55,862 bases of DNA from an uncultured Ezakiella sp. (GCF_943913045.1 NZ_CALTVH010000010.1:1-55862), one strand, 5' to 3'; numbered from the stretch's first letter, positions 8,017 through 17,709 are shown. Notes: generated from the sequence alone by a model not told the origin. Translations and numbers: made by a program.

Positions 8017-9780
8017 TTAGTTTATCTTTTCTACAATTTCTCCAATAAAATCTATAGTAGCTTTAATAAAATCACCTTCAATGTCTACGCCGAGTTTTTC
8101 AGCCCATTCTTTTGGCAAATAATGTCCGCCACTAGCCAAGACTTCTTTGTATGGTTTTAAAATATTTTCATTGCCAGCCATGAGTTCTTTGAAAACATTT
8201 GTAGCAATTGATAGCCCTGCTTGATAAGTGAATGGATACAAGCCCATATAATAGTGTGGTTGTCTGGTCCAAGTGAGTTCAGCGCCATCGATTATTTCAA
8301 CATCTTCGCCCCAGAATTCTTCTAGGACATTTCTAAATATTCTATTTAATATTTTATCGTTAATTGATTCTCCTTTGTCGATTAGCCTCAAAACTTCTCT
8401 TTGGAATACCGCTTCGATTCCGTGGGTTACGAAATTGTGATAATAAGTTCTTTCAATCATTTGTGTGTAGACCCAGTTCTTTGTCTCATCGTCATTGGCA
8501 TTTTTGATCAAGTAATTACTCATAATCATTTCATTCATGGTTGATGGACACTCAGAAACATACATTGATGACCCTGTGTTTAGGTAGGCATTATTTCTCA
8601 TGGTATATCTGCCGTGGCCTGCGTGTCCAAGCTCGTGAGCCAAGACAAATACGTCTTCCATCTTGCCTGTCCAGCTAATCAAAACGTATGAGTGAACATT
8701 GTGGACTGATGCGCAGAAGGCTCCTGTGGTCTTGCCTTCGTTTTCTGCAAAGTCGATCCATCTATTGTCGATGTATTTTAAAGTGTCAGCTACATAATCG
8801 TCGCCCAAGATTTTTAAGCCCTCGCTTAAATAGTCCTTGCTAGATTCAATGCTGATATGTTTTTCAAATTCTGGCATTAATGGCGCCTTAAGATCTGCAT
8901 AAGTCATCTTGTCTAACTTATATTTTTCTTTAATTTTCTTGGCATACTTTCTCATTACCTTTGGCAGTTCGTTTTTGATGGTATCGACATGGTGTTCATA
9001 GCTTTCCCTGGAAATATCTTGCATGTCCAAAAGATAATCAAAAACAGAGTCAAATCCTTTGACCTCACTGAAGGCCTTTTCCATTTTTAATTGGGAATTG
9101 TAAACAGCCGCCAAAGTTGATTGGTACTTTCTCATTTCTTCGTAAAAGGCCTTGTGAGCCTGTCTTCTTAAATCTGTATCTGAATTGGCCTCGTACCTTT
9201 CTTCAAAGAAACCAAAGGTCATCGGATAAGTTTTTCCATTTACTTCAAAGTCAGGAAATCTAATATCATTGTTCTTGGTAATTTCAGAAATTTCGTATGG
9301 AGCCGCCCAGGTATCTGAAAATTTCGAAAGAGCGTTTTCAACTTCAAAAGGAAGTTTTCTAGATTTCTTTTTGATTATTTCCCTTAGGTAAACAAAGGCG
9401 TCTGGAGATTGGTTCATAGCTTCTGTTAAAATATTTTCATCTAAACTCATAAGCTCATCTTCCAAAAAGATTGTGTTTTCTCTGACTTCTTTGTTGACCT
9501 TGTTCATTTCTGTGACTAGCTTGAAGGCTTCTTCGTCAGAGCTGTCAACAGAATAAGTCAAGTCTGCATAATGATTTGTATGGTCCAAGAGCTCATACAT
9601 ATCATTTAAAATTGCGGTGACCTTGTTGATGTCATCAGCAGTTTTGATTGTGCCCTTTAGGCTTTTAAGTTTTTTTGAAAGTTCGATAGCTGATTTATTT
9701 TTACTTTCAAATTCTGCATAGTCTTTGGCCAAATCGGTCAAATCCCAAGTTAATTCTTTTTTTACATCTGATCTCTTCAT
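8017..9780 (-). CDS. pepF: Oligoendopeptidase F (M3B metallopeptidase)
   Basis: This 587-residue cytosolic zinc peptidase cleaves short peptides. The zinc-binding HExxH motif appears as HELGHAGHG at about residue 380, with the downstream Glu expected in the conserved SECPSTMNEM segment. The length is typical for PepF (about 600). The start ATG overlaps the asnB stop (ATGA), and the gene is the last of the long unit beginning at pyrB. No clear terminator follows; the fhs promoter starts at its stop codon. A role in peptide nitrogen use beside asparagine synthetase is an inference from position. Confidence 0.96.
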   Translation of the reverse strand: MKRSDVKKELTWDLTDLAKDYAEFESKNKSAIELSKKLKSLKGTIKTADDINKVTAILNDMYELLDHTNHYADLTYSVDSSDEEAFKLVTEMNKVNKEVRENTIFLEDELMSLDENILTEAMNQSPDAFVYLREIIKKKSRKLPFEVENALSKFSDTWAAPYEISEITKNNDIRFPDFEVNGKTYPMTFGFFEERYEANSDTDLRRQAHKAFYEEMRKYQSTLAAVYNSQLKMEKAFSEVKGFDSVFDYLLDMQDISRESYEHHVDTIKNELPKVMRKYAKKIKEKYKLDKMTYADLKAPLMPEFEKHISIESSKDYLSEGLKILGDDYVADTLKYIDNRWIDFAENEGKTTGAFCASVHNVHSYVLISWTGKMEDVFVLAHELGHAGHGRYTMRNNAYLNTGSSMYVSECPSTMNEMIMSNYLIKNANDDETKNWVYTQMIERTYYHNFVTHGIEAVFQREVLRLIDKGESINDKILNRIFRNVLEEFWGEDVEIIDGAELTWTRQPHYYMGLYPFTYQAGLSIATNVFKELMAGNENILKPYKEVLASGGHYLPKEWAEKLGVDIEGDFIKATIDFIGEIVEKIN

Positions 9781-11600
9781 AATCCCATCCTTTCACACCA
9801 GACCATAAATACATAAACCGAGTAGAGCCTTCTGTGGTTGCGAGCCCTGCCCTCCTTGTGGTCATCAAGAAGTTTCATTAGGACGTCTCTTTTGAAAAAC
9901 TCTGCGGTCTCTGGGCTGGTAAATACTTCTTTAAATTTGTTATAAAAACCGTCTTCTTGTAGCCAGTACCTAAATGGAACTGGGAAACCCTTCTTTGGCC
10001 TATTGTACCATTCTTCAGGTAAGTTTTCCTTGGCCGCCATTCTAAGAGCGTACTTGGTCAGGCCCGCTTGCAATTTTAAATCATCTGTGAGCTTGCTGGC
10101 AACTTCGTAGACGCCCAGGTCCAGAAATGGCATGCGGACTTCCAAGCTGTTGGCCATGCTCATCCTGTCGCCTTTTAAAATAATATCCTTTTGCATAAAG
10201 ACATTTAAGTCTACCAATTGTTTGGATTTTATTTTGCTGGATCCATTAAAATATTTTTTGGTCTCTTGGCTGGCAGGATATCCACTCTTATAGGCCTTGG
10301 AAATAATTTCCCTTACCTGATCTCCATCTGCAATATTGGCTTCACCAATAAAGATTTCATTTTCATCCATAGCCCCCTTTTTTAATTTGTGCTTTATGCT
10401 TTGGCTAGGAATAATATTTGCCAAGCCACCGTTAAACTTGCGCAAGGCTCTTGGCAGCTTTATATATTTGCTTAGGCTATCTGCAGTCCTGTAGCCATCG
10501 TATCCGCCAAAGAGCTCGTCTGCTCCCTCGCCTGATAAGACAACAGTGACCTCTTCACGGGCAAGTTTTGATAAGAAATAAAGTGGAATACTGGATAAAT
10601 TTGCCTGAGGCTCGTCCAAGTAATAAATAATATCGTCCAGATTATTTAAAACTTCTGATGGATCAATTATCTCAGTACGATTTTTGATACCGAGAATTTC
10701 TGAAAGTTCTCTGGCGTGGACGCTCTCGTCAAATTTATTGTCGGCTGACTTAAAGCCCACACTAAAAGTATACTCCGGCATGGTAAGGGCCGTTATATAT
10801 GATGAGTCGATTCCACCTGATAAAAATGTACCTAGAGGAACGTCGGCATTTTTGTGGAGGTCCACAGATTCCCTAACAGCATCTTGGATTAGGGCAACTG
10901 CTTGGTCCAAGTCATTTATTTCATCAGTTAAATTAAAGGAAAAATATTTTTTAATCTCTAAACTTTTACTTTCGCTAAAATTATTTATAATTCCTAGAGA
11001 CCCATAAGGCAGTCTCTTGATATTTTTAACCATTGTGTCTTCGCCAGCCATGTGTTGGAGCTCTAGATAAGAAAACAGCTCATTGCCATTTATTTCTCTA
11101 GCCATATTTTTATAGGCAAGTATGCCTTTGAGTTCTGACCCAAAGACCAAGGCCCCATCATCGGCGTATCCATAATAAAGTGGCTTCATACCGAAATGGT
11201 CACGAGCAAGTACCAGCTTGTCCCCATCTACTATTGCAATGGCAAACATACCGCGCAAATGATTTACAAAGTTCTCTCCCCACTCTTCATATGACCTGAG
11301 TACAACCTCTGTATCAGACTCAGTTGTAAACTCATAACCCTTGGAGATGAGCTCGTCTTTTAAAATTTTATAATTATATATTTCTCCATTAAAAACTAAT
11401 TTAATATTGCGTTTTTCATCAACCATGGGCTGGTTGCTCCGCTCGTTTAAATCTATTATTGATAAACGACAAAAACCTAGGGCATAGTTATTACCCTGGT
11501 CAAAATTTACTGCATCCGGTCCACGATGGTGGATAGCATCAGTCATTGTCTTTATATTGTCTAAATTTTTATTGTTAATAATTCCAACAAATCCGCACAT
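9777..11600 (-). CDS. asnB: Asparagine synthetase, glutamine-hydrolysing
   Basis: This 607-residue enzyme converts aspartate, glutamine and ATP to asparagine. The N-terminal class II glutaminase has the nucleophile Cys2 (MCGFVGI), RLSIIDL, NGEIYNY and ESDTEV. The synthetase domain has the pyrophosphate motif SGGIDSSY at about residue 265 and SGEGADELFGGY at about 365. An AGAAGGGATAG ribosome site precedes the ATG and it sits 2 nt after the upstream small membrane-protein gene. Its intact glutaminase site contrasts with that of PurF in this window. It lies in the pyrimidine unit, so aspartate-consuming steps are cotranscribed. Confidence 0.97.
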   Translation of the reverse strand: MCGFVGIINNKNLDNIKTMTDAIHHRGPDAVNFDQGNNYALGFCRLSIIDLNERSNQPMVDEKRNIKLVFNGEIYNYKILKDELISKGYEFTTESDTEVVLRSYEEWGENFVNHLRGMFAIAIVDGDKLVLARDHFGMKPLYYGYADDGALVFGSELKGILAYKNMAREINGNELFSYLELQHMAGEDTMVKNIKRLPYGSLGIINNFSESKSLEIKKYFSFNLTDEINDLDQAVALIQDAVRESVDLHKNADVPLGTFLSGGIDSSYITALTMPEYTFSVGFKSADNKFDESVHARELSEILGIKNRTEIIDPSEVLNNLDDIIYYLDEPQANLSSIPLYFLSKLAREEVTVVLSGEGADELFGGYDGYRTADSLSKYIKLPRALRKFNGGLANIIPSQSIKHKLKKGAMDENEIFIGEANIADGDQVREIISKAYKSGYPASQETKKYFNGSSKIKSKQLVDLNVFMQKDIILKGDRMSMANSLEVRMPFLDLGVYEVASKLTDDLKLQAGLTKYALRMAAKENLPEEWYNRPKKGFPVPFRYWLQEDGFYNKFKEVFTSPETAEFFKRDVLMKLLDDHKEGRARNHRRLYSVYVFMVWCERMGL

Positions 11601-11602
11601 AT

Positions 11603-12250
11603 CTATCCCTTCTTCACTATCATTTTAGCAGTGGTAATAATATTTCTATATGGTTCAATGCCCTCCTGCATGTTCAAATCACTGAGCATCCTAAGGCCTT
11701 CTTCACTTCCCCTGTGCTTTCTAATAACTTCTGTAATCTTAAATAAGGGGTTGTCTCTCTTGACCTTATCATTTTGCAAGGCCTGGTCAAAAAGTCCGTC
11801 CCCAGCTTCAAATTCATCAATCATATAATAAATAATAATTTTATTAAGAGCAGCATTTTCATAATTTCTTTTGCCAAAATCTTTTAAATCAATATCATCT
11901 AAAGTCTCTTTTGCAAGTTTAAAATCTTTTTTATCAGCATAGGCGCCAGCAAGATTTAATTTAACCATGGACTTTACACTCTCATCAGTAGAGTTTTCGA
12001 TTAAGTTTTTATTTGTTCTAATAAATTTTTCAACGTCCTTATCGGCTACATATTCTGCAACAGATTGGCGCATAAGGCCAAATTCTTTTTTTATGGTTCT
12101 TAAATCCAACCAGGATAGTACAAGGACGACCATGGCTGCAAGGCCACCCGCCAAAAGTGAATCTACTGGTTTTTTAAAAATTACGCAAACTAACATATAG
12201 GCCGCCAGAGTCATGGTAGCTGCTAGTATATATTTTCTGTATTTAAGCAT
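11603..12250 (-). CDS. Small membrane-anchored protein with helical-repeat tail, function unknown
   Basis: I do not recognise this 215-residue protein. Two hydrophobic segments at about residues 7-27 and 31-48 (YILAATMTLAAYMLVCVIF and LLAGGLAAMVVLVLSWL) form a hairpin in the membrane. The rest is soluble, highly charged and helical. Its stretch of alternating small and large residues (LNLAGAYADKKDFKLAKETLDDI) looks like one or two TPR units, so a protein-docking role is possible. The ATG at 12250 is chosen because AGGGGAG precedes it and it overlaps the end of the AcpS-NnrD gene by 8 nt, arguing for translational coupling. Confidence 0.75.
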   Translation of the reverse strand: MLKYRKYILAATMTLAAYMLVCVIFKKPVDSLLAGGLAAMVVLVLSWLDLRTIKKEFGLMRQSVAEYVADKDVEKFIRTNKNLIENSTDESVKSMVKLNLAGAYADKKDFKLAKETLDDIDLKDFGKRNYENAALNKIIIYYMIDEFEAGDGLFDQALQNDKVKRDNPLFKITEVIRKHRGSEEGLRMLSDLNMQEGIEPYRNIITTAKMIVKKG

Positions 12251-13361
12251 TGTCTTCTCCCCTAAAAACATATTTTAACATAGTGGATAGGTCGCCCGCC
12301 TTCATTGACCGCTTTGAATATTTTGCCGAAAAAACATCTGCAGCAAGTCCATGAAAGTATGCACCTGCGACAGCTGACTTCCATGAACTCATACCCTGGG
12401 CCAGGAAGCCTCCGATTAGACCCGTGAGTACATCTCCACAGCCAGCGGTGGCGAGAGCATTTGATCCACTTGTATTTACTATTATATTATTATTTGGGTC
12501 TGCAATCAAGGTCCCCTTACCTTTTAAGAGGCAGACGGCCTTGTATTTTTTTGCAAGCGCAAATGCAGCTTCTTCTCTATTGTTTATGACAAAGTCTATA
12601 TCACAATCCAAAAGATATGCTGCTTCCTTGGGGTGAGGGGTGATTACAAGGTCTGTATTTAGTCCATATTTTTTTAAATAGTAAAAACCATCAGCATCTA
12701 CAACAGTTGGGATTTTATTTTTTTTTATAAAGGCAAAAAGCCTATCTACATTTGGCATTTCAAATCCAAGGCCTGGCCCAAAGGCTATGGCATCAAAATT
12801 TTCCCTTAAAAAAAAGCAACCAAAGCTATTCACTATAGCCTCGGTTGATTTAGTTTGTAAAATTGGAAGCATTTGGTCTGATGAATATAAATAGACATAG
12901 CCGACTCCAGACCTAAAGGCAGAATCAGTCGCAAGCAAAGCGGACCCCGGCATATTGTTGTAGCCGGCGATTAAAGCTAGCCTGCCAAAAGTCCCCTTGT
13001 TGGAATCCTCTGGCCTCTTATTTAATAAATCCAAATATTTTTGGTCAGCAATAAAACTCGATGCATCGACATTTGCCACAGCGTAATCTCCGTCATGGGA
13101 AATGCTAATAAAATATCTTTTTTTCTTGTAAGACAAAAAGGGTTGACCCTTCTCGCCATAAATAACTTTTGAACTTTTTAAGATATCTGTACTAAGTCCA
13201 GTGCCCCTAGCCTTGGCAAAGGCTTCTTTAGCAGCATAATGACCGGCCAGACTCTCAGCCTTATCGGCGTCTGACCCAATCATTTTTTGTGCAAAGTCCA
13301 AGCCTTTATTTTTTATAATTTCATCAATGCGTGAAATTTTTACAAGATCAATTCCAATCAT
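12243..13361 (-). CDS. Fusion of holo-ACP synthase and ADP/ATP-dependent NAD(P)H-hydrate dehydratase
   Basis: This 372-residue protein joins two enzymes. Residues 1 to about 100 are AcpS, which transfers 4'-phosphopantetheine from CoA to acyl carrier protein: GIDLVKISRI carries the conserved Asp, AAKEAFAKARGTGL the conserved Glu, and ISISHDGDYAVA the C-terminal strand. It is about 20 residues shorter than usual AcpS. Residues about 115-372 are NnrD, which dehydrates damaged NAD(P)H hydrate: GRLALIAGYNNMPGSALLA, AFGPGLGF, VDADGFYYL, ITPHPKEAAYLL and ATAGCGDVLTGLIGGF are visible. The epimerase (NnrE/YjeF-N) domain usually fused to NnrD is absent. Neighbour genes acpS and nnr are often adjacent in Firmicutes, so the fusion is plausible. 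It overlaps pyrE by 4 nt and the next gene by 8 nt. Confidence 0.93.
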   Translation of the reverse strand: MIGIDLVKISRIDEIIKNKGLDFAQKMIGSDADKAESLAGHYAAKEAFAKARGTGLSTDILKSSKVIYGEKGQPFLSYKKKRYFISISHDGDYAVANVDASSFIADQKYLDLLNKRPEDSNKGTFGRLALIAGYNNMPGSALLATDSAFRSGVGYVYLYSSDQMLPILQTKSTEAIVNSFGCFFLRENFDAIAFGPGLGFEMPNVDRLFAFIKKNKIPTVVDADGFYYLKKYGLNTDLVITPHPKEAAYLLDCDIDFVINNREEAAFALAKKYKAVCLLKGKGTLIADPNNNIIVNTSGSNALATAGCGDVLTGLIGGFLAQGMSSWKSAVAGAYFHGLAADVFSAKYSKRSMKAGDLSTMLKYVFRGEDNA

Positions 13362-13927
13362 TTCTTTAAAAATCTGCTTCCTGGTTTTTCAATAGGAATA
13401 TTTTTTTCACATAGAGGGCAAGCGTCTGCTTCAAAGAGTTTTGCTTCTTCGTGAATGGCAGCGTAGATTGGAAGTTCAACCTTGTCAACAGTCCTATCTA
13501 CAATAGAGCCGATGCCGACAACCTTGCCACCCATTTCTTCGATAACTTTTGCCGTTTCCATAGAGCTCTTACCTGTTGTGATTACGTCTTCGCAAATTAA
13601 AACTCTTTCGCCTTCTTCAATTCTAAAGCCCCTTCTAAAGGTCATCTTGCCGTCAACTCTTTCTGTGAAAACGCTTCTGACTTTTAAAGCTCTGGCGACT
13701 TCGTAGCCGATTATAATCCCGCCCATGGCAGGTCCAACAACTACGTCGACTTCTACACCAGCGTCACTTAATTTTTTGGCAATTTCGCCAGCAATAAATT
13801 CTGCGTCTTCAGGATATTCAGTGGCCTTTGCGCATTGAAAATATTGGTCAGAGTGCTTGCCACTTGATAGGCAAAAGTGTCCTTCAAGTAGGGCGTGTCT
13901 TTTAATCATAAGTTCTTTAACATTCAT
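13358..13927 (-). CDS. pyrE: Orotate phosphoribosyltransferase
   Basis: This 189-residue enzyme makes orotidine monophosphate from orotate and PRPP. The PRPP-binding loop is VLICEDVITTGKSS at about residue 110, and the flexible catalytic loop includes ERVDGKMTFRRGF. Length is typical of the Firmicutes/archaeal-type enzyme. The pyrD stop and pyrE start overlap by one base, and it overlaps the AcpS-NnrD start by 4 nt. Confidence 0.97.
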   Translation of the reverse strand: MNVKELMIKRHALLEGHFCLSSGKHSDQYFQCAKATEYPEDAEFIAGEIAKKLSDAGVEVDVVVGPAMGGIIIGYEVARALKVRSVFTERVDGKMTFRRGFRIEEGERVLICEDVITTGKSSMETAKVIEEMGGKVVGIGSIVDRTVDKVELPIYAAIHEEAKLFEADACPLCEKNIPIEKPGSRFLKK

Positions 13928-14823
13928 TATATAATCCCCCTAATTTCATCTAAGCTTTTTATTCCGTGTCTTGTCATATATTCTTCCATACCTTCAATAA
14001 TCTCAATTGCAGCAGATGGATTTACCAGATTGGCTGTGCCGATTTCAAATAATGTCGCACCAACCATAATAAATTCCAAGGCGTCGCTAGCAGTCATTAT
14101 GCCACCAATGCCTATTACAGGAATCTTAACTGACTTTACAACATCGTGGACCATTCTAACAGCAATCGGACGTATAGCTGGGCCCGATAGGCCAGCTGTC
14201 ACATTATCAAAGACAGGCTTTCTTCTTTCAACATCAACAGCCAAGGCGTTAAAGGTATTTACCAGACTAATGGCGTCTGCCCCTTCAGCTTCAACAGTCT
14301 TGGCCATGGATTTTAAATCAAAGGCGTTTGGTGATAATTTTACAATCAAAGGCTTTTTGACAATTGATCTAATTTCCCTAACGACTACAGATGCGTCTTG
14401 GCATTGGATGCCAAAGGCCATGCCGCCCTCTTTTACATTTGGGCAGGAAATATTTAATTCGATTGCGTCTACATCTGTTTCTTGGAGTAGCTTAGCACCT
14501 TCTATATAACCTTCAAGGGAGTTGCCGCCCAAGTTTGCAATTATATAATCATTTAGCTTATGCATTTCTGGGAGTTCATGTTCGATAAAGTGTGGGATGC
14601 CAGGATTTTGTAAGCCAATTGAGTTCATTATACCCGATGGAGTTTCATGGATTCTAATTCCACCGTTGCCTTCCTTTTCGCGAATGGTTAGGCCTTTGGA
14701 TATAAGTCCACCAAGTCTTGATAGGTCCATATATGGAGTAAATTCAGTGCCAAATCCAAAGGTGCCGCTTGCAACGAGCAGGGGATTTTTTAATTCTTTA
14801 CCTAAAAATTTTGTCTCTAACAT
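13927..14823 (-). CDS. pyrD: Dihydroorotate dehydrogenase B, catalytic subunit
   Basis: This 298-residue class 1B FMN enzyme oxidises dihydroorotate to orotate and passes electrons to NAD+ through PyrK. The catalytic Cys is in ELNISCPNV at about residue 130, with VASGTFGFG near the N-terminus and the FMN-phosphate region GIGGIMTASDALEFIMVGA. The adjoining pyrK confirms class 1B rather than the fumarate-linked 1A form. The gene overlaps pyrK by 7 nt. Confidence 0.97.
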   Translation of the reverse strand: MLETKFLGKELKNPLLVASGTFGFGTEFTPYMDLSRLGGLISKGLTIREKEGNGGIRIHETPSGIMNSIGLQNPGIPHFIEHELPEMHKLNDYIIANLGGNSLEGYIEGAKLLQETDVDAIELNISCPNVKEGGMAFGIQCQDASVVVREIRSIVKKPLIVKLSPNAFDLKSMAKTVEAEGADAISLVNTFNALAVDVERRKPVFDNVTAGLSGPAIRPIAVRMVHDVVKSVKIPVIGIGGIMTASDALEFIMVGATLFEIGTANLVNPSAAIEIIEGMEEYMTRHGIKSLDEIRGII

Positions 14824-15530
14824 AAGTCCCTCCCGTCAATTATTGGTCCTTCCTTGCAGATCCTAATGTGTCCGTCCTTTGTCTTGCAGTTGCAAGAAAG
14901 ACAAGCGCCAACCCCACAACCCATTCGAGCCTCTAAGCTCACTTCTATATTTGCATTTGCATATTTTTTTACAAGGGCATTTATCATTGGCATTGGTCCA
15001 CATGCGTATATTTTATCGTATTTTTCTGCATCCAATATATCAAGAGCATAACCCTTATGACCAACGCTGCCGTCTTCGGTTGCTATATAAATATTTTCTA
15101 CATAGTCTTTGAACTTGTCAGTATAATATTCTCCTGACCTGTAGCCAACATATAAGTCTGGCTTGGTCTTTAATTTTTTTGCCAAATATAGCATGGGAGC
15201 GATTCCAGCCGTGCCAGCTAAGAGTGCAGTTTTGCCTTCAGTTAAGTTAAAGCCATTTCCCAGTGGTCCCAAGAGGCCGACTTTGTCTCCAACTCTTAGA
15301 TTGGATAAATATTTGGTGCCTCGGCCCATTATTTGTATTAGAAAAACAATTTTGTTTCCATCAATATCTGAAATTGAAATCGGCCTACCCAAAAGTGGAT
15401 CCTGAAATTCATTTACCTTGAGCATATAAAATTGGCCAGGCTTGCCCTCAAAGTCACCCTCAAAAGTCAAGGTAAAGACTTCTTCGGTCAAGATTTCTTT
15501 ATTGGAAATTTCTACAAATTTATATGACAT
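14817..15530 (-). CDS. pyrK: Dihydroorotate dehydrogenase B, electron-transfer subunit
   Basis: This 237-residue protein carries FAD and a [2Fe-2S] cluster and links PyrD to NAD+. The FAD-binding region has GRPISISD at about residue 50, the NAD-binding half has LLAGTAGIAPMLYLA at about 105, and the C-terminal cluster ligands are in MGCGVGACLSCNCKT followed by RIC, giving the four Cys needed. The gene overlaps pyrF by 11 nt. Confidence 0.96.
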   Translation of the reverse strand: MSYKFVEISNKEILTEEVFTLTFEGDFEGKPGQFYMLKVNEFQDPLLGRPISISDIDGNKIVFLIQIMGRGTKYLSNLRVGDKVGLLGPLGNGFNLTEGKTALLAGTAGIAPMLYLAKKLKTKPDLYVGYRSGEYYTDKFKDYVENIYIATEDGSVGHKGYALDILDAEKYDKIYACGPMPMINALVKKYANANIEVSLEARMGCGVGACLSCNCKTKDGHIRICKEGPIIDGRDLC

Positions 15531-16365
15531 TAAAATCTCTCCTCATTTTTTCAACAGCTTCTCTGGTGGCTTCTTCAAAAGATTTTTCACTCTTTTCAAA
15601 GGCCCTGATAATTCCGCGCGATGAATTTACAACTCCGCCATTGCCATCATTTAAAAGTTCCATAGCATCATGGGCTCCACCACCTTGGGCCCCGTAACCA
15701 GGTATTAAAAAGAATACATCCTTAAAAGTTTCTCTGATACTCTTACCTTCATCGGCATTTTTGTTAGTAGCCCCAATTACAAAACCAATATTTCTATAAC
15801 CAGATTCGTTTACAGAATTCCCAGACATTTGGCAAATCTTTTTGCCAATATTCATATAGAGTGGCTCGTCTCCAACCATAAGCTCTTCAAAGTCTGCGCT
15901 GCCTGGGTTTGAAGTTTTAATAATTACAAATAAACCCTTATTTTTCTTTTCTACATATTCAATGTATGGCTCAATACTGTCCAGGCCCATGTACGGATTC
16001 AAAGTTACAAAGTCGCCTTCGTAATCGCCTTCAAAATAAGCCTTAGCGTATTGGCTGGCAGTTGAAGAAATATCAGAACGTTTTACATCATTAATAATTA
16101 AAGCATCTTTTTTCCTTAAGTATTCTAGAGTCCTCTTGTAAGCTTTGAGTCCGTCCAGGCCTGCCCCTTCATAGTATGCGGCTTGTGGTTTATAAACAGC
16201 GACCAAATCATGGGTGGCGTCTATAATTGCCTTGTTATAAGAAAAAATCTTTTCTTCAAGGCTTAAGTCTTTGACAAAGTCTGGCAGATGGTCAAGGTTT
16301 GGGTCTAGGCCCACACAGATGGGCCCCTTGTTCTCAACTCTTTTGTATAATTTATTTATTGACAT
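15520..16365 (-). CDS. pyrF: Orotidine 5'-phosphate decarboxylase, type 2
   Basis: This 281-residue enzyme decarboxylates OMP to UMP. The catalytic Asp-Lys-Asp array is in INDVKRSDIS at about residue 93. At 281 residues it belongs to the longer type 2 group rather than the 230-240-residue E. coli/B. subtilis type. It overlaps the pyrI end by 14 nt. Confidence 0.97.
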   Translation of the reverse strand: MSINKLYKRVENKGPICVGLDPNLDHLPDFVKDLSLEEKIFSYNKAIIDATHDLVAVYKPQAAYYEGAGLDGLKAYKRTLEYLRKKDALIINDVKRSDISSTASQYAKAYFEGDYEGDFVTLNPYMGLDSIEPYIEYVEKKNKGLFVIIKTSNPGSADFEELMVGDEPLYMNIGKKICQMSGNSVNESGYRNIGFVIGATNKNADEGKSIRETFKDVFFLIPGYGAQGGGAHDAMELLNDGNGGVVNSSRGIIRAFEKSEKSFEEATREAVEKMRRDFNVI

Positions 16366-16789
16366 CGTTTTTTACCACTTGATGGTCACAATATGAGCAT
16401 TTGTAAATTCCTTTTTCTCTGTCGACCAAATGGAATTCGTGTTCTATGCCGCGTTCAACACTGGTGATGCATCTTGGGTTTTTGCATTGGATAACTCCCA
16501 CAACTTTTTCAGGAAGAGTTAAATTAATTTTATCTACAATCTTTTCATCTTCAATTATATTTACAGTAATTTCAGGATCAATAAAACCAAGAGCTGATAA
16601 ATCGAGATCGATTACGTTTTCTATTTTTATAATATCTTTTCTTCCGATCTTGCCTGATTGAGCATTCATGATAAGGGCAACTGTGTAATCAGCGTCTCTT
16701 AGGCCCAAATAATCGAAAATCTTTACGCCAAGTCCTGCGTGGATGTGGTCAATAACTATACCTTTTTTAATTGAATTTATACTTAACAT
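16352..16789 (-). CDS. pyrI: Aspartate carbamoyltransferase regulatory chain
   Basis: This 145-residue protein binds nucleotide effectors in its N-terminal domain and docks to PyrB through a C-terminal zinc site. The zinc ligands are the two pairs CKNPRC at about residue 105 and CSYC at about 133. Its presence suggests CTP/ATP allosteric control of PyrB, unlike the free PyrB trimer of B. subtilis. It overlaps pyrB by 7 nt. Confidence 0.96.
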   Translation of the reverse strand: MLSINSIKKGIVIDHIHAGLGVKIFDYLGLRDADYTVALIMNAQSGKIGRKDIIKIENVIDLDLSALGFIDPEITVNIIEDEKIVDKINLTLPEKVVGVIQCKNPRCITSVERGIEHEFHLVDREKGIYKCSYCDHQVVKNDVNK

Positions 16790-17709
16790 GCTTCTACCCC
16801 CAACAATTCCATAATAAGTGCCATTCTTACGAACATTCCGTTTTTAACTTGCCTAAAATACCATGCACGTGGGTCATCGTCGACTTCGTTTGCAATTTCA
16901 GTTACACGTGGTAGTGGATGAAGGATTGCAAGGTCTGCTTTGGCAGATTTTAATTTTTCTTCGTCTAAGATGTATGAATCTTTGAGTCTGATATAATCAG
17001 CTTCATTGAAGAATCTTTCCTTTTGAACCCTTGTCATGTAGAGGACATCTAATTCGCCCATTACATTTTCAAGTCTTTCCACTTCCTTGTATTCAATATT
17101 TTTATTGTCTAAAATATTTTTAATATAATCTGGGACGCGGAGTTCTTCAGGAGAAATCAAAACGAATTTAATATTTTCCCTAATGCTCATGGCCTTTATA
17201 AGTGAGTGAACTGTTCTACCAAATTTCAGGTCTCCGCAAAGACCAATAACCATATCAGATAATTTGCCCTTACTTTCTTTAATGGTGAAAAGGTCTGTAA
17301 GTGTTTGTGTAGGATGTTGGTGGCCACCATCTCCAGCGTTAATTAGTGGCACATAAGTATATTCCCGTGCGTAGTTTGGAGCACCTTCTTTTGGATGTCT
17401 CATAGTGATAATATCAGAATAACATCCAACTGTTCTGATTGTATCGCGTAAGCTCTCACCCTTCTGAACAGAACTAGAGCCCGGCTCCGAGAAACCAATA
17501 ACTTGACCGCCAAGTCTTAACATGGCTGCTTCAAATGAAAAACGTGTTCTCGTGCTGGGCTCATAAAATAGGGTAGCTAATAATTTACCTTTGCAAACAT
17601 CGGTAAATAATTCAGGTTTATCTTTAATTTTTTGTGCTAGATTCATTACCTCGTCTAATTCCTCAACAGAAAAATCTGTCGGATCAATATAATTTCTTCC
17701 TTTAAGCAT
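16783..17709 (-). CDS. pyrB: Aspartate carbamoyltransferase, catalytic chain
   Basis: This 308-residue enzyme condenses carbamoyl phosphate with aspartate, the first committed pyrimidine step. Carbamoyl-phosphate-binding STRTRFSFE is at about residue 52, HQHPTQTLTDLF at about 130 and HPLPR at about 265. The ATG at 17709 is preferred because GGAGG lies 5 nt upstream and the encoded LKGRNYIDPTDFS matches the usual family opening; longer in-frame starts would run back through the leader terminator. It is the first gene of a unit of overlapping genes down to pepF. The genes for carbamoyl-phosphate synthase and dihydroorotase are not in the window. Confidence 0.97.
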   Translation of the reverse strand: MLKGRNYIDPTDFSVEELDEVMNLAQKIKDKPELFTDVCKGKLLATLFYEPSTRTRFSFEAAMLRLGGQVIGFSEPGSSSVQKGESLRDTIRTVGCYSDIITMRHPKEGAPNYAREYTYVPLINAGDGGHQHPTQTLTDLFTIKESKGKLSDMVIGLCGDLKFGRTVHSLIKAMSIRENIKFVLISPEELRVPDYIKNILDNKNIEYKEVERLENVMGELDVLYMTRVQKERFFNEADYIRLKDSYILDEEKLKSAKADLAILHPLPRVTEIANEVDDDPRAWYFRQVKNGMFVRMALIMELLGVEAC

